Shown here: positions 1 through 6,175 of the stretch, piece after piece
How the letters are laid out: each line of letters starts with the position of its first letter
Position numbering within the stretch: the stretch's first letter is position 1
Assembly: GCA_030612945.1 (NCBI GenBank)
Contig: JAUWMY010000119.1
Span: 1-7,214 of the forward strand
DNA: 7,214 nt
Origin: Desulfobacteraceae bacterium
Lineage (GTDB): Bacteria; Desulfobacterota; DSM-4660; Desulfatiglandales; Desulfatiglandaceae
Direction: 5' to 3'
The notes under the pieces: generated by a model
Seen by the model: the letters and a program-made list of their open reading frames with translations, nothing else
Database searches by the model: none
Told to the model about the DNA's origin: nothing
Position numbers and translations under genes: made by a program

Positions 1-222
1 GAATGGGAAAAGATGAAAAAACAGACATATGACCTGGAAGAAAAACTGATCGAGTATTCGGTGCGAATCATAAAGATCGTGGAACAGCTACCAAATACAA
101 AAGCAGGTAACCATGTTGCGGGCCAATTGTTAAGATCGGGACCTTCACCTTACCCAAACCATGGTGAAGCCCAGGCAGCGGAGTCACCAAAGGACTTTAT
201 CCATAAGCTTCGTATCTCATTA

Positions 223-282
223 TTGGATGTTTGTTTTTATATTCGATGTTGGACGTTCGATGTTGGATGTTCGACGTTCATC
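223..282. repeat. Degenerate 7-bp tandem repeat array, consensus TTSGAYG
   Basis: From 242 to 276 there are five consecutive heptamers: TTCGATG, TTGGACG, TTCGATG, TTGGATG and TTCGACG. A sixth, decayed unit (TTCATC) runs to 282. Read another way, two 14-bp units (242-255 and 256-269) differ at one base. An outlying TTGGATGTT (223-231) sits exactly where the upstream four-helix-bundle gene loses family similarity. I recall similar TTCGATGTTGGA-type arrays in intergenic regions and gene tails of Desulfobacterota and other environmental genomes, but I cannot verify that here. No transposase or att-like target duplication is visible. Confidence 0.75.
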
Positions 283-303
283 TTTCAAAACAACCCCGTT
301 TGG

Positions 304-310
304 TATAAAT
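304..310 (+). promoter_or_regulatory. Possible -10 element (TATAAAT) upstream of the universal stress protein gene
   Basis: TATAAAT at 304-310 is the best -10-like hexamer between the repeat array and the USP start at 361. No good TTGACA-like -35 lies 16-18 bp upstream; the best is TCTTTC at 281-286, which is poor. It would give a leader of roughly 45 nt. It is offered only because a promoter for the USP-DUF1850 pair is expected in this gap. Confidence 0.2.
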
Positions 311-360
311 GCAACCTGTGAATGTTTACAAAATAACTTGGTGCTTATGCGGAGGGAACC

Positions 361-855
361 ATGGGTGATTTCAGAAAAATACTGGTGGCATTAAGCCTGG
401 AAAAATATTCAAAAGGCATATTCAACTATGCGGCAAGGCTGGCACAAAGCCTGAATGCACACCTGATTGTCGCAAACATCATTAACTCTCGTGATGTGCA
501 AGCTGTGGCAAAAATTACATCCTGGGGCTATGAGGTGGATAGCGAGCATTACATTAAAGGCATTACGGAAGAACGGGGTAAAATTCTGAATCAGATAATA
601 AAGGAGTCTTCATTCCCAACTGAAAAGATAAAGACTGTCTTTAAGGTCGGTAATCCCGTTGATGAATTATTAAAGATGTCTGTAGAAGAAGAAGTAGACA
701 TGATAGTAATGGGTGTCAAGGGACGTACTGACCTGCAACATGCCTTCGTCGGTTCAGTGGCTGATAAGATATTCCGGCGCTCTCCAGTAACTGTAATTTC
801 CTACAGGGACGAAAAACATGCAGATCACTTAAAAAAGCACCTTCACCTGATATAA
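361..855 (+). CDS. Universal stress protein, UspA family (ATP-binding type)
   Basis: This 164-residue cytoplasmic protein is a single Usp domain of normal length. Beta-1 is FRKILVALSLEKYS (residues 4-17), the mid-domain strand KTVFKVGNP lies at 91-99, and VDMIVMG at 112-118 leads into the nucleotide loop. The G-x2-G-x9-G-S motif is complete (G118, G121, G131, S132), which marks the ATP-binding subgroup. SPVTVIS at 141-147 is the usual last strand. A short His-rich tail (H153, H156, H160, H162) extends past the domain. The start is well supported by GGAGG at 351-355, five bases before the ATG. The DUF1850 gene follows after 29 bp, probably in the same transcript. USPs are often encoded with TRAP transporters (TeaD with the Halomonas TeaABC ectoine carrier is the known example). 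A transporter-linked regulatory role is therefore reasonable, though no transporter subunit is visible nearby. Confidence 0.93.
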   Translation: MGDFRKILVALSLEKYSKGIFNYAARLAQSLNAHLIVANIINSRDVQAVAKITSWGYEVDSEHYIKGITEERGKILNQIIKESSFPTEKIKTVFKVGNPVDELLKMSVEEEVDMIVMGVKGRTDLQHAFVGSVADKIFRRSPVTVISYRDEKHADHLKKHLHLI

Positions 856-884
856 CCGCCTCTTAGGGCTCGAAAAACACTATC

Positions 885-1424
885 TTGAGATCTATATTTA
901 AAAGTATCTGGTGGTGGGCAGTGATAGCAGGGTTTATCCTGCTAATACTTACGATCTATCCCATTGACGTGTTTACACTAAGACTGCCTAAATATGAATT
1001 TAAGCAAATCGCAGCAATCAGGATAAGCCAGGGACAGGAAGTTATAATCGCATATCGTCATTCTGTGGAACGAACTCGCGTTGAAGGTAGTTTCACGATT
1101 GGCCCGGGGCCTGCACTTTACGCCCACGAAACCCGTATGACATCCGTGGGCACCGGTCTTCCTAATTCATCTCCTGATAGAACACGGCGTGACGGCGAAT
1201 GGATCGTAGTAGATGAAGGCTTGAAAAAATTGGAAGATGGTTTGAGGTTTTATCTATCACCTGTGAACCAGACCCGGTTGATTGCAGCCGGACAACATAT
1301 CAGCCTGGAGAAGATAAAAGCGGGAAGTATAATCCTTGTTGATGTTGAAAGGATCAGTCTTATGAAATGGCTTTTGTGGCGGTTTGCAGCAATATCCTGG
1401 CTTGCTGGAATAGAGCAGGGTTGA
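885..1424 (+). CDS. DUF1850 family membrane-anchored protein (TRAP-TAXI-associated)
   Basis: The 179-residue protein starts with a hydrophobic anchor (about residues 8-25), followed by a domain probably outside the cytoplasm. DUF1850 hallmarks are visible: the YRHSVE motif (57-62) followed by E67, the TSVGTGLP segment (86-93; the family usually has a GAGLP-like stretch), DGEWIVVDE (103-111) and a late beta segment (LSPVNQTRLI). The C-terminal end (159-175) is a second hydrophobic, Trp-rich stretch. DUF1850 proteins have no established biochemical function but are typically encoded with the fused membrane subunit of TRAP-TAXI transporters, so an accessory role in uptake is the usual inference. 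The start is a TTG: a TAG stop at 864-866 bounds the frame, there is no ATG or GTG between it and the TTG, and the next GTG (921) lies inside the hydrophobic anchor. The Shine-Dalgarno is weak (TAGGG, 864-868). Confidence 0.82.
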   Translation: MRSIFKSIWWWAVIAGFILLILTIYPIDVFTLRLPKYEFKQIAAIRISQGQEVIIAYRHSVERTRVEGSFTIGPGPALYAHETRMTSVGTGLPNSSPDRTRRDGEWIVVDEGLKKLEDGLRFYLSPVNQTRLIAAGQHISLEKIKAGSIILVDVERISLMKWLLWRFAAISWLAGIEQG

Positions 1425-1492
1425 AATGTATAGACCCAGAGTGTCCTAACCTCTTAGCATTTTGAAGTTGTTCTTTTGGGGGGATAATAAAG

Positions 1493-2818
1493 ATGAGTAT
1501 TCCTGGTAATCTTTTTCCACGGAAATTGGATAGCCCCTTGCCTGTTGCAGAAAAGGCCAAAGGGGTATGGATTGAAGACACAAATGGGCGCCGCTACCTG
1601 GATGCAAGTGGTGGTGCTGTAGTTGTTAACGTGGGGCATGGCAGGGACGAGATTGCAAGGGCAGTTTATGATCAAATCCTGAGGTGCCATTATGCTCATC
1701 CAACCATGTTTACAACATCTGTGGTCGAGGATCTGTCTTCAGCCCTGGCAAGACACACACCACCCGGTCTTGATCGTTTTTACTTTCTTTCCAGTGGTTC
1801 TGAGGCAGTAGAGACCGCTATCAAGATGGCCCGACAGATCCACTTAGCGTCTAAACGCCCGGAGCGCATTCGACTTATTTCCAGATGGAAATCCTACCAC
1901 GGACTGACACTTGGGGCATTATCAGCCATGGGCCGAACTTCTTTCAGAACGCCTTATGCTCCCCTTTTAAACGAAGTGGTTCATATTCCTCCACCGTATT
2001 GTCTGCGCTGTTCATATGGCCTGACTTATCCGGGATGTGGTATCCGGTGTGCAACAGCTCTGGATGAGACGATCCAGAATGTCGGGGCAGAAACAGTTTC
2101 TGCTTTCCTGGCTGAGACTGTTAGTGGGGGCACTCTTGCGGCATATCCACCTCCTGATGAATATTTTCCAATCATAAGAAAGATTTGTGATCAATACAAC
2201 GTCTTGCTTATCCTGGACGAGGTCATGTGCGGCATGGGCAGAACAGGCCGTTGGTTTGCCTGCCAACACTATGATGTTATTCCAGACATAATTACCCTTG
2301 GCAAAGGCCTGTCAGGTGGAACATTAGCCCTTTCTGCGGTAGGAGTCAGATCAATACATTTTGAGACCATCTGCGATGGAAGCGGCATCTTTGTCCATGG
2401 GGGAACATTTTCTCATCACCCGGTTGCCGCGGCCGCTGGTTTGGCCGTGATAGATATCCTGGAGCGAGAGGGTTTGGTTGAGCGTGCATCCCAATACGGG
2501 GAACTATTAGGAAACAAACTAAAGGAACGCTTAGGAGATCTTTCTTGCGTTTCAGATATCCGGGGCATTGGTTTAATGTGGGGTGTAGAACTTGTGGAGA
2601 ACAAGGATACAAACACCCCTTTTCCACGACATGAAAAGGTGATAGAACGTGTCTGGGACACCCTGTTTGAGAAAGGTATCATAACTTACAAATCGACCGG
2701 ACTTGCCGGAACGGACGGTGATGCACTTATCATTGCCCCGCCCTTTATTATTAAAAAGGATGAGATAGACTTCTTAGTTGATACTGTGGGGAGTGCCTTA
2801 GAAGAAACCATCGGTTAA
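1493..2818 (+). CDS. PLP-dependent class III aminotransferase (aspartate aminotransferase family)
   Basis: The 441-residue length is normal for fold-type I class III transaminases. Visible landmarks in order: the substrate-side N-terminus ending VWIEDTNGRRYLDASGG (25-41), the phosphate-binding SGSEAVE (101-107), WKSYHG (132-137) whose aromatic stacks on PLP, LDEV with D242 for the pyridine nitrogen, the internal-aldimine lysine K271 in LGKGLSGG, and T305 in GGTFSHHP. All catalytic positions are present, so the enzyme should be active. A cysteine cluster C170-x2-C173-x8-C182-x3-C186 sits in the mid-domain insert; I recall a similar cluster in some related transaminases. Class III members act mostly on omega- or beta-amino groups or on alanine/glyoxylate (AGT2); a few act at the alpha carbon (isoleucine 2-epimerase, dialkylglycine decarboxylase). 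The substrate is not readable here. The start is supported by a G-rich SD (1478-1484). It is the first gene of the cluster, 29 bp before the OFOR alpha gene. Confidence 0.92.
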   Translation: MSIPGNLFPRKLDSPLPVAEKAKGVWIEDTNGRRYLDASGGAVVVNVGHGRDEIARAVYDQILRCHYAHPTMFTTSVVEDLSSALARHTPPGLDRFYFLSSGSEAVETAIKMARQIHLASKRPERIRLISRWKSYHGLTLGALSAMGRTSFRTPYAPLLNEVVHIPPPYCLRCSYGLTYPGCGIRCATALDETIQNVGAETVSAFLAETVSGGTLAAYPPPDEYFPIIRKICDQYNVLLILDEVMCGMGRTGRWFACQHYDVIPDIITLGKGLSGGTLALSAVGVRSIHFETICDGSGIFVHGGTFSHHPVAAAAGLAVIDILEREGLVERASQYGELLGNKLKERLGDLSCVSDIRGIGLMWGVELVENKDTNTPFPRHEKVIERVWDTLFEKGIITYKSTGLAGTDGDALIIAPPFIIKKDEIDFLVDTVGSALEETIG

Positions 2819-2847
2819 AAAAACTCTGAATAAGTGGAGGTCTTGAA

Positions 2848-3969
2848 ATGCCATTATCTCTAATGGAAGGTAACGAAGCGATTGCCTGGGGTGCAGTAAA
2901 TTCCGGGTGCCGCTTTTATGCCGGATACCCGATTACTCCGGCAACCACAATCTTTAATACAATGCTAAAACTTTTGCCCCCTATGGGAGGCATATGCATT
3001 CAAGGTGAGGATGAAATTGCCTCTATTGGTTCATGCCTGGGGGCATCCATGGCCGGGCTTAAGGTCATGACAGCCACATCAGGGCCTGGCCTTAGTCTGT
3101 ATAGCGAACATATTTCCTTTGCGCTTGGAAGTGAGATTCCAATTGTTATTGTAGTTATACAGAGACTGGGTCCTTCTACCGGTTCAGCAACCCGCGGTGC
3201 AGATGGAGATATACAGTTTATGCGCTGGGGGAGCAGTGGTGGTTTGCCGGTAATTGTGCTTGCGCCGGTCGATATCAATGACTGCTTTTTTCTGACAATG
3301 CATGCCTTTAATCTCGCCGAGGAGTTCAGATGTCCTGTGTTCATTGCATCAAACAAGGAAATTGCAATGACCAAGGAAAGCATTGATATGGATGCCATTC
3401 CAAGACCAAAATTAAAAGAGCGTGCAGCCCCTCCCCCTGGAAAATCATTTTTGCCTTTTGAGATTGGTTCAGACCGTATGACGCCTGACTTTCTGCCCAT
3501 AGGAGATGAGGTTCTTGTCCGTCAGACCTCCTCTACCCATGGTCCTGATGGCTACATCACAACCGATTTTGACCAGATCGGCAAGAACCAGGAGAGGCTG
3601 AGAAAAAAGATTGTTTCAGCCGTAGACCGCTTCTCTTTTTGTGAAGCGTATATGGAGGATGATGCCGATACACTCGTCATCACCTACGGGGTTACCGCTC
3701 GTGCGGCAAAAGAGGCTTTCATGGAGCAAAAAGGCGAAGGAAAACCTGTCTCTCTCCTTGTCCTCAAAACCATCTGGCCAGTGCCTGAGAATCTAATCAA
3801 GGAAAAGGCAAAAAGCTTCAAACATGTCGTTGTGGTAGAGATGAACCTTGGCCAGTATGTAAGAGAGATCCAACGTATTTTGCCTGACAAGAAAGTTCAC
3901 TTCTTTGGCCAAATGAATGGAAAGCTGATAACCCCACACCAGATCAAGGAGGCTATTGCCAATGTCTAA
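2848..3969 (+). CDS. 2-oxoacid:ferredoxin oxidoreductase, alpha subunit (KorA/VorB-like)
   Basis: The 373 residues cover the pyrimidine-binding (PYR) domain and the following domains of the alpha subunit, without an attached gamma domain. Signature segments: MEGNEAIAWGA (6-16), YPITP (27-31), QGEDEIASIG (52-61) with the conserved Glu that activates TPP, TSGPGLSL (77-84) and QRLGPSTG (105-112). The HGPDGYITTD stretch (231-240) matches the region where homologues read HDERG. Near the end, MNLGQ (332-336) and FFGQMNGKLITP (352-363) are typical of KorA-type C-termini. With the beta subunit it should decarboxylate a 2-oxoacid and form acyl-CoA, passing electrons to ferredoxin. Pyruvate, 2-oxoglutarate and branched-chain oxoacids cannot be told apart from these motifs. 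The start has GGAGG (2836-2840) seven bases upstream. The last 8 bp overlap the beta-gamma gene, which implies translational coupling. Confidence 0.93.
   Translation: MPLSLMEGNEAIAWGAVNSGCRFYAGYPITPATTIFNTMLKLLPPMGGICIQGEDEIASIGSCLGASMAGLKVMTATSGPGLSLYSEHISFALGSEIPIVIVVIQRLGPSTGSATRGADGDIQFMRWGSSGGLPVIVLAPVDINDCFFLTMHAFNLAEEFRCPVFIASNKEIAMTKESIDMDAIPRPKLKERAAPPPGKSFLPFEIGSDRMTPDFLPIGDEVLVRQTSSTHGPDGYITTDFDQIGKNQERLRKKIVSAVDRFSFCEAYMEDDADTLVITYGVTARAAKEAFMEQKGEGKPVSLLVLKTIWPVPENLIKEKAKSFKHVVVVEMNLGQYVREIQRILPDKKVHFFGQMNGKLITPHQIKEAIANV
3946..3952 (+). promoter_or_regulatory. Ribosome-binding site AAGGAGG that fixes the beta-gamma start at 3962
   Basis: AAGGAGG lies inside the 3' end of the alpha-subunit gene. 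It is nine bases before the ATG at 3962 but only three bases before the in-frame TTG at 3956. The spacing makes ATG 3962 the likely start. Because the site is inside the upstream coding region and the genes overlap by 8 bp, initiation is probably coupled to translation of the alpha subunit. Confidence 0.75.
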
Positions 3970-5257
3970 TTTATTGAATAAAAGCAGGCCTCTGGTCTTT
4001 TGTCCTGGTTGCTCCCATGAACGAATTGCCCGTATCCTTGACAAATCCTTCCAGAACATGGGTCTTAACGGCAATCAGATAGTGATGGTGAGTGATATCG
4101 GGTGTTCCGGCCTCTTTGACACGTTCTTTAATACTCATGCCATGCATGGTCTCCATGGTCGTGCCCTGACATATGCAACCGGTCTCAAGCTTGCCCGGCC
4201 TGAACTTAACGTTGTGGTTACCATGGGAGATGGTGGTATGGGTATAGGTGGAGCGCACATCCTCAGCGCCTGCAGGCGCAACCTTGATCTGACGTTGCTT
4301 GTTTTGAATAATTTTAACTTTGGCATGACCGGTGGCCAGTTTTCTGCGACCACTCCTTCCGAGGCTCAAGTGGGCTCCGGTTTTCTCAACCGCATTGAGA
4401 GGCCCATAGATGTGTGCGAGGTGGCCTGCTCGGCAGGAGCAACTTATGTTACGCGTTGTTCAGCCTACAGAAAAGACCTGGCAGAAGAGATAGAACGAGC
4501 TATTCGCCATGAAGGATTTTCCGTGTTGGATATATGGGGGGTATGTACAGGTCGGTATTCAAAACAGAACAAACTGACACCACAAACAATTGATGAAACC
4601 CTTTCCGCGTTACCCCCCAGAGAAGGTGTTGTGGAGAATAACGCTCGAAAGGAATATGGCAGGTTTTACAGAGAAGTGGCTGAAAGCCAAAAGCCCACCC
4701 CACCACCTGCCAAAATTGAGAAAAAATTCGATCCCCCTGAATCAATCAGACAGGAGGTAATCATCCTTGGTGATGCCGGGCAGAGGATTATAACGGCCGG
4801 TGACATATTGTGTTTTGCGGGACTTACTGCCGGGCTTAAGGTCACTCAGAAAAATGAGTATAACATTACCGTACTCAGGGGCCCTTCCATAAGCGAGGTG
4901 ATCCTATCGCCGGAAGATATAGGGTTTAATGGTATATACAGGCCCGCCGCTATCGTGGCAATAGGCCAGGAAGGAGTGGACCGTCGAGCGAATCTCTTTG
5001 AACATCTTGATAAGGACGCGTTAATCATTCTGGCCAAAGGGGTTGAAGTGCCGTCCAGTAATGCTACAGTGCATCTGGTTGATTTTAAAAAACAGGGGAT
5101 TAAAACCCATGACCGGGCCCTTTCATCCTTATCTGTCATGGCCAAACTAAACAAAGTAATCAACCTTAAGATGCTCCAGTCTGCCCTTGAGGCAAGATTT
5201 AAGGAACCAGTTCTCACATCCGCCCTTGGCCTGGTTGATCGGGTTGACATTGCATAA
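3962..5257 (+). CDS. 2-oxoacid:ferredoxin oxidoreductase, fused beta (TPP/[4Fe-4S]) and gamma domains
   Basis: The 431-residue protein has two parts. Residues 10-205 form the beta subunit: FCPGCSH with C14 and C17, IGCSG with C48, and VCTGRYS with C195 give the four cysteines expected for the [4Fe-4S] cluster; GDGG (89-92) through NN (116-117) is the TPP/Mg2+ motif, followed by FGMTGGQFSATTP (120-132). A proline-rich linker (about 245-262) leads to a gamma domain (264-431) recognised by VIILGDAGQRIITAGDILC (266-284), QKNEY (296-300), LRGPSISEV (305-313) and SPEDIGFNG (316-324). Gamma is usually a separate gene or fused to the N-terminus of alpha, so a C-terminal fusion to beta is less common. 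The usual G-x-G-G-Q-G appears as GDAGQR and RGG as RGP, so this domain has drifted. No separate ferredoxin-like delta subunit is encoded nearby. Confidence 0.9.
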   Translation: MSNLLNKSRPLVFCPGCSHERIARILDKSFQNMGLNGNQIVMVSDIGCSGLFDTFFNTHAMHGLHGRALTYATGLKLARPELNVVVTMGDGGMGIGGAHILSACRRNLDLTLLVLNNFNFGMTGGQFSATTPSEAQVGSGFLNRIERPIDVCEVACSAGATYVTRCSAYRKDLAEEIERAIRHEGFSVLDIWGVCTGRYSKQNKLTPQTIDETLSALPPREGVVENNARKEYGRFYREVAESQKPTPPPAKIEKKFDPPESIRQEVIILGDAGQRIITAGDILCFAGLTAGLKVTQKNEYNITVLRGPSISEVILSPEDIGFNGIYRPAAIVAIGQEGVDRRANLFEHLDKDALIILAKGVEVPSSNATVHLVDFKKQGIKTHDRALSSLSVMAKLNKVINLKMLQSALEARFKEPVLTSALGLVDRVDIA

Positions 5258-6158
5258 GGGCTCCTTACTGTTTGTTTACATTAAACTGTTTCTAACAGCA
5301 GTTTTCTGGGGAGGCACCTTTATCGCTGGAAGGGTCGTGGCAAAGGATGTCGGACCCTTTGCAGCTTCCTTTTTAAGGTTTGCCATTGCTTCTGTTTTTC
5401 TTCTATTCATTACCTGGCGGGTCGATGGGAAACTCCCTGCCATAAAAAAAGCACAAATCATCCCCATTATCCTTCTTGGTATGACAGGCGTGTTTGCCTA
5501 TAATGTATTATTCTTTAAGGGACTCAAAATTATTGAGGCAGGTAGAGCATCACTCATTATTGCGAATAACCCCATCTTTATTACGCTTTTTGCTTCCTAT
5601 TTCTTTAAAGAAAAGTTGAATCCCATCAAGATCACTGGAATTATCATTTCGGTCATTGGGGCAATCATTGTGATCTCAAGGGGAAATTTCATTGAATTGT
5701 TGAATGGAAACGTGGGGTGGGGCGAATTTTATATCTTTTGCTGTGTGCTAACCTGGGTAGCCTACACTCTCATAGGCAAAGCAATCATGACGGATCTGTC
5801 TCCTCTTGTATCCGTATCGTATTCTTCTGCCGTCGGTGCTGTTGCATTATTTGTTCCAGCATATTTTGAGGGGATGATGCGGGATCTGGTTCATTACTCG
5901 ACAGTAGATTGGTTTGGGATCTTTTACCTGGGGTTTTTCGGAACCGTGCTGGGATTCGTGTGGTACTATCAAGGCATAAAGATCATTGGCCCAATGAAAG
6001 CAAGTCAGTTTATCAATTTTGTTCCAATAAGCGCTGTTCTGCTTGCCTTTTTCATGCTCGGAGAATCGATTACCCTATCTTTATTGGTTGGGACAATATT
6101 TGTCATCTCCGGCGTTTACTTGACGAATACCGTTCCTCTGGCTCACAAGAAAAACTAA
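5250..6158 (+). CDS. EamA/DMT-superfamily ten-helix permease
   Basis: From the TTG at 5250 the product is 302 residues, with two tandem EamA repeats of five predicted helices. The first repeat opens with YIKLFLTAVFWGGTFIAGR, where FWG.TFIAGR is a typical EamA N-terminal signature, and includes LGMTGVFAYNVLFFKGL and ASLIIANNPIFITL. The second repeat contains WGEFYIFCCVLTWVAYTLIG, the FLGFFGTVLGFVWYYQGI-like region and FINFVPISAVLLAFFMLGE. DMT proteins of this group carry amino acids or other small metabolites, often as exporters. The position at the end of the aminotransferase-OFOR cluster suggests that it moves that pathway's substrate or product. The start is uncertain: there is no ATG or GTG near the first helix, so candidates are TTG 5187, 5244 and 5250, and CTG 5268, which has AAGGG (5256-5260) seven bases upstream. 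Starting at 5250 overlaps the preceding gene by 8 bp. Confidence 0.88.
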   Translation: MHKGSLLFVYIKLFLTAVFWGGTFIAGRVVAKDVGPFAASFLRFAIASVFLLFITWRVDGKLPAIKKAQIIPIILLGMTGVFAYNVLFFKGLKIIEAGRASLIIANNPIFITLFASYFFKEKLNPIKITGIIISVIGAIIVISRGNFIELLNGNVGWGEFYIFCCVLTWVAYTLIGKAIMTDLSPLVSVSYSSAVGAVALFVPAYFEGMMRDLVHYSTVDWFGIFYLGFFGTVLGFVWYYQGIKIIGPMKASQFINFVPISAVLLAFFMLGESITLSLLVGTIFVISGVYLTNTVPLAHKKN

Positions 6159-6175
6159 TTCGAACTCGATCTGAC

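Larger units (their letters stand above)
13..321 (+). pseudogene. Truncated four-helix-bundle protein (23S rRNA intervening-sequence protein/S23 type)
   Basis: The open frame encodes 102 residues. Residues 1-70 resemble the four-helix-bundle/IVP family: an amphipathic first helix (YDLEEKLIEYSVRIIKIVEQ), the LPNTKAGNHVAGQLLRSG turn, the SPYPNHGEAQ segment and the start of the next helix (AESPKDFIHKLRISL). Family members are usually about 115-125 residues and continue into two more helices. Here similarity stops near base 222, and residues 71-102 (cysteine- and aromatic-rich) are a translation of a heptamer repeat array and its flank. The product therefore lacks roughly the last two helices and probably does not fold. 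The ATG follows a modest GGGA purine stretch (5-8). The family's molecular role is poorly defined; members occur inside 23S rRNA intervening sequences and as scattered free-standing genes. The family call is confident; pseudogene status is inferred from the truncation. Confidence 0.7.

Noticed and set aside
161..394. Overlapping plus-strand frame of 77 codons through the repeat and into the USP start
   Set aside because: It is open because the 7-bp repeat has no stops in any frame. It has no family resemblance and overlaps the four-helix remnant and the well-supported USP gene.
1462..1488. TTGAAG-N15-GATAAT promoter-like pair before the aminotransferase
   Set aside because: The spacer is short and the transcript would start at or after the ATG, making it leaderless despite a good SD. 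The GATAAT is better read as part of the SD-to-start spacer.
3000..3500. Long minus-strand open frame (166 codons) inside the OFOR alpha gene
   Set aside because: It is antisense to a clearly conserved enzyme, has no recognisable domain and no SD context. It mirrors codon bias of the sense gene.
4846..5250. Minus-strand open frame (134 codons) opposite the gamma domain
   Set aside because: The residue composition is Arg/Ser-rich, as expected from reading antisense to a coding gene, and it has no family match.
6159..6175. Possible bidirectional terminator between the convergent permease and aldolase genes
   Set aside because: Only a 6-bp TTCGAA palindrome is present, with no stem-loop plus T-run on either strand.
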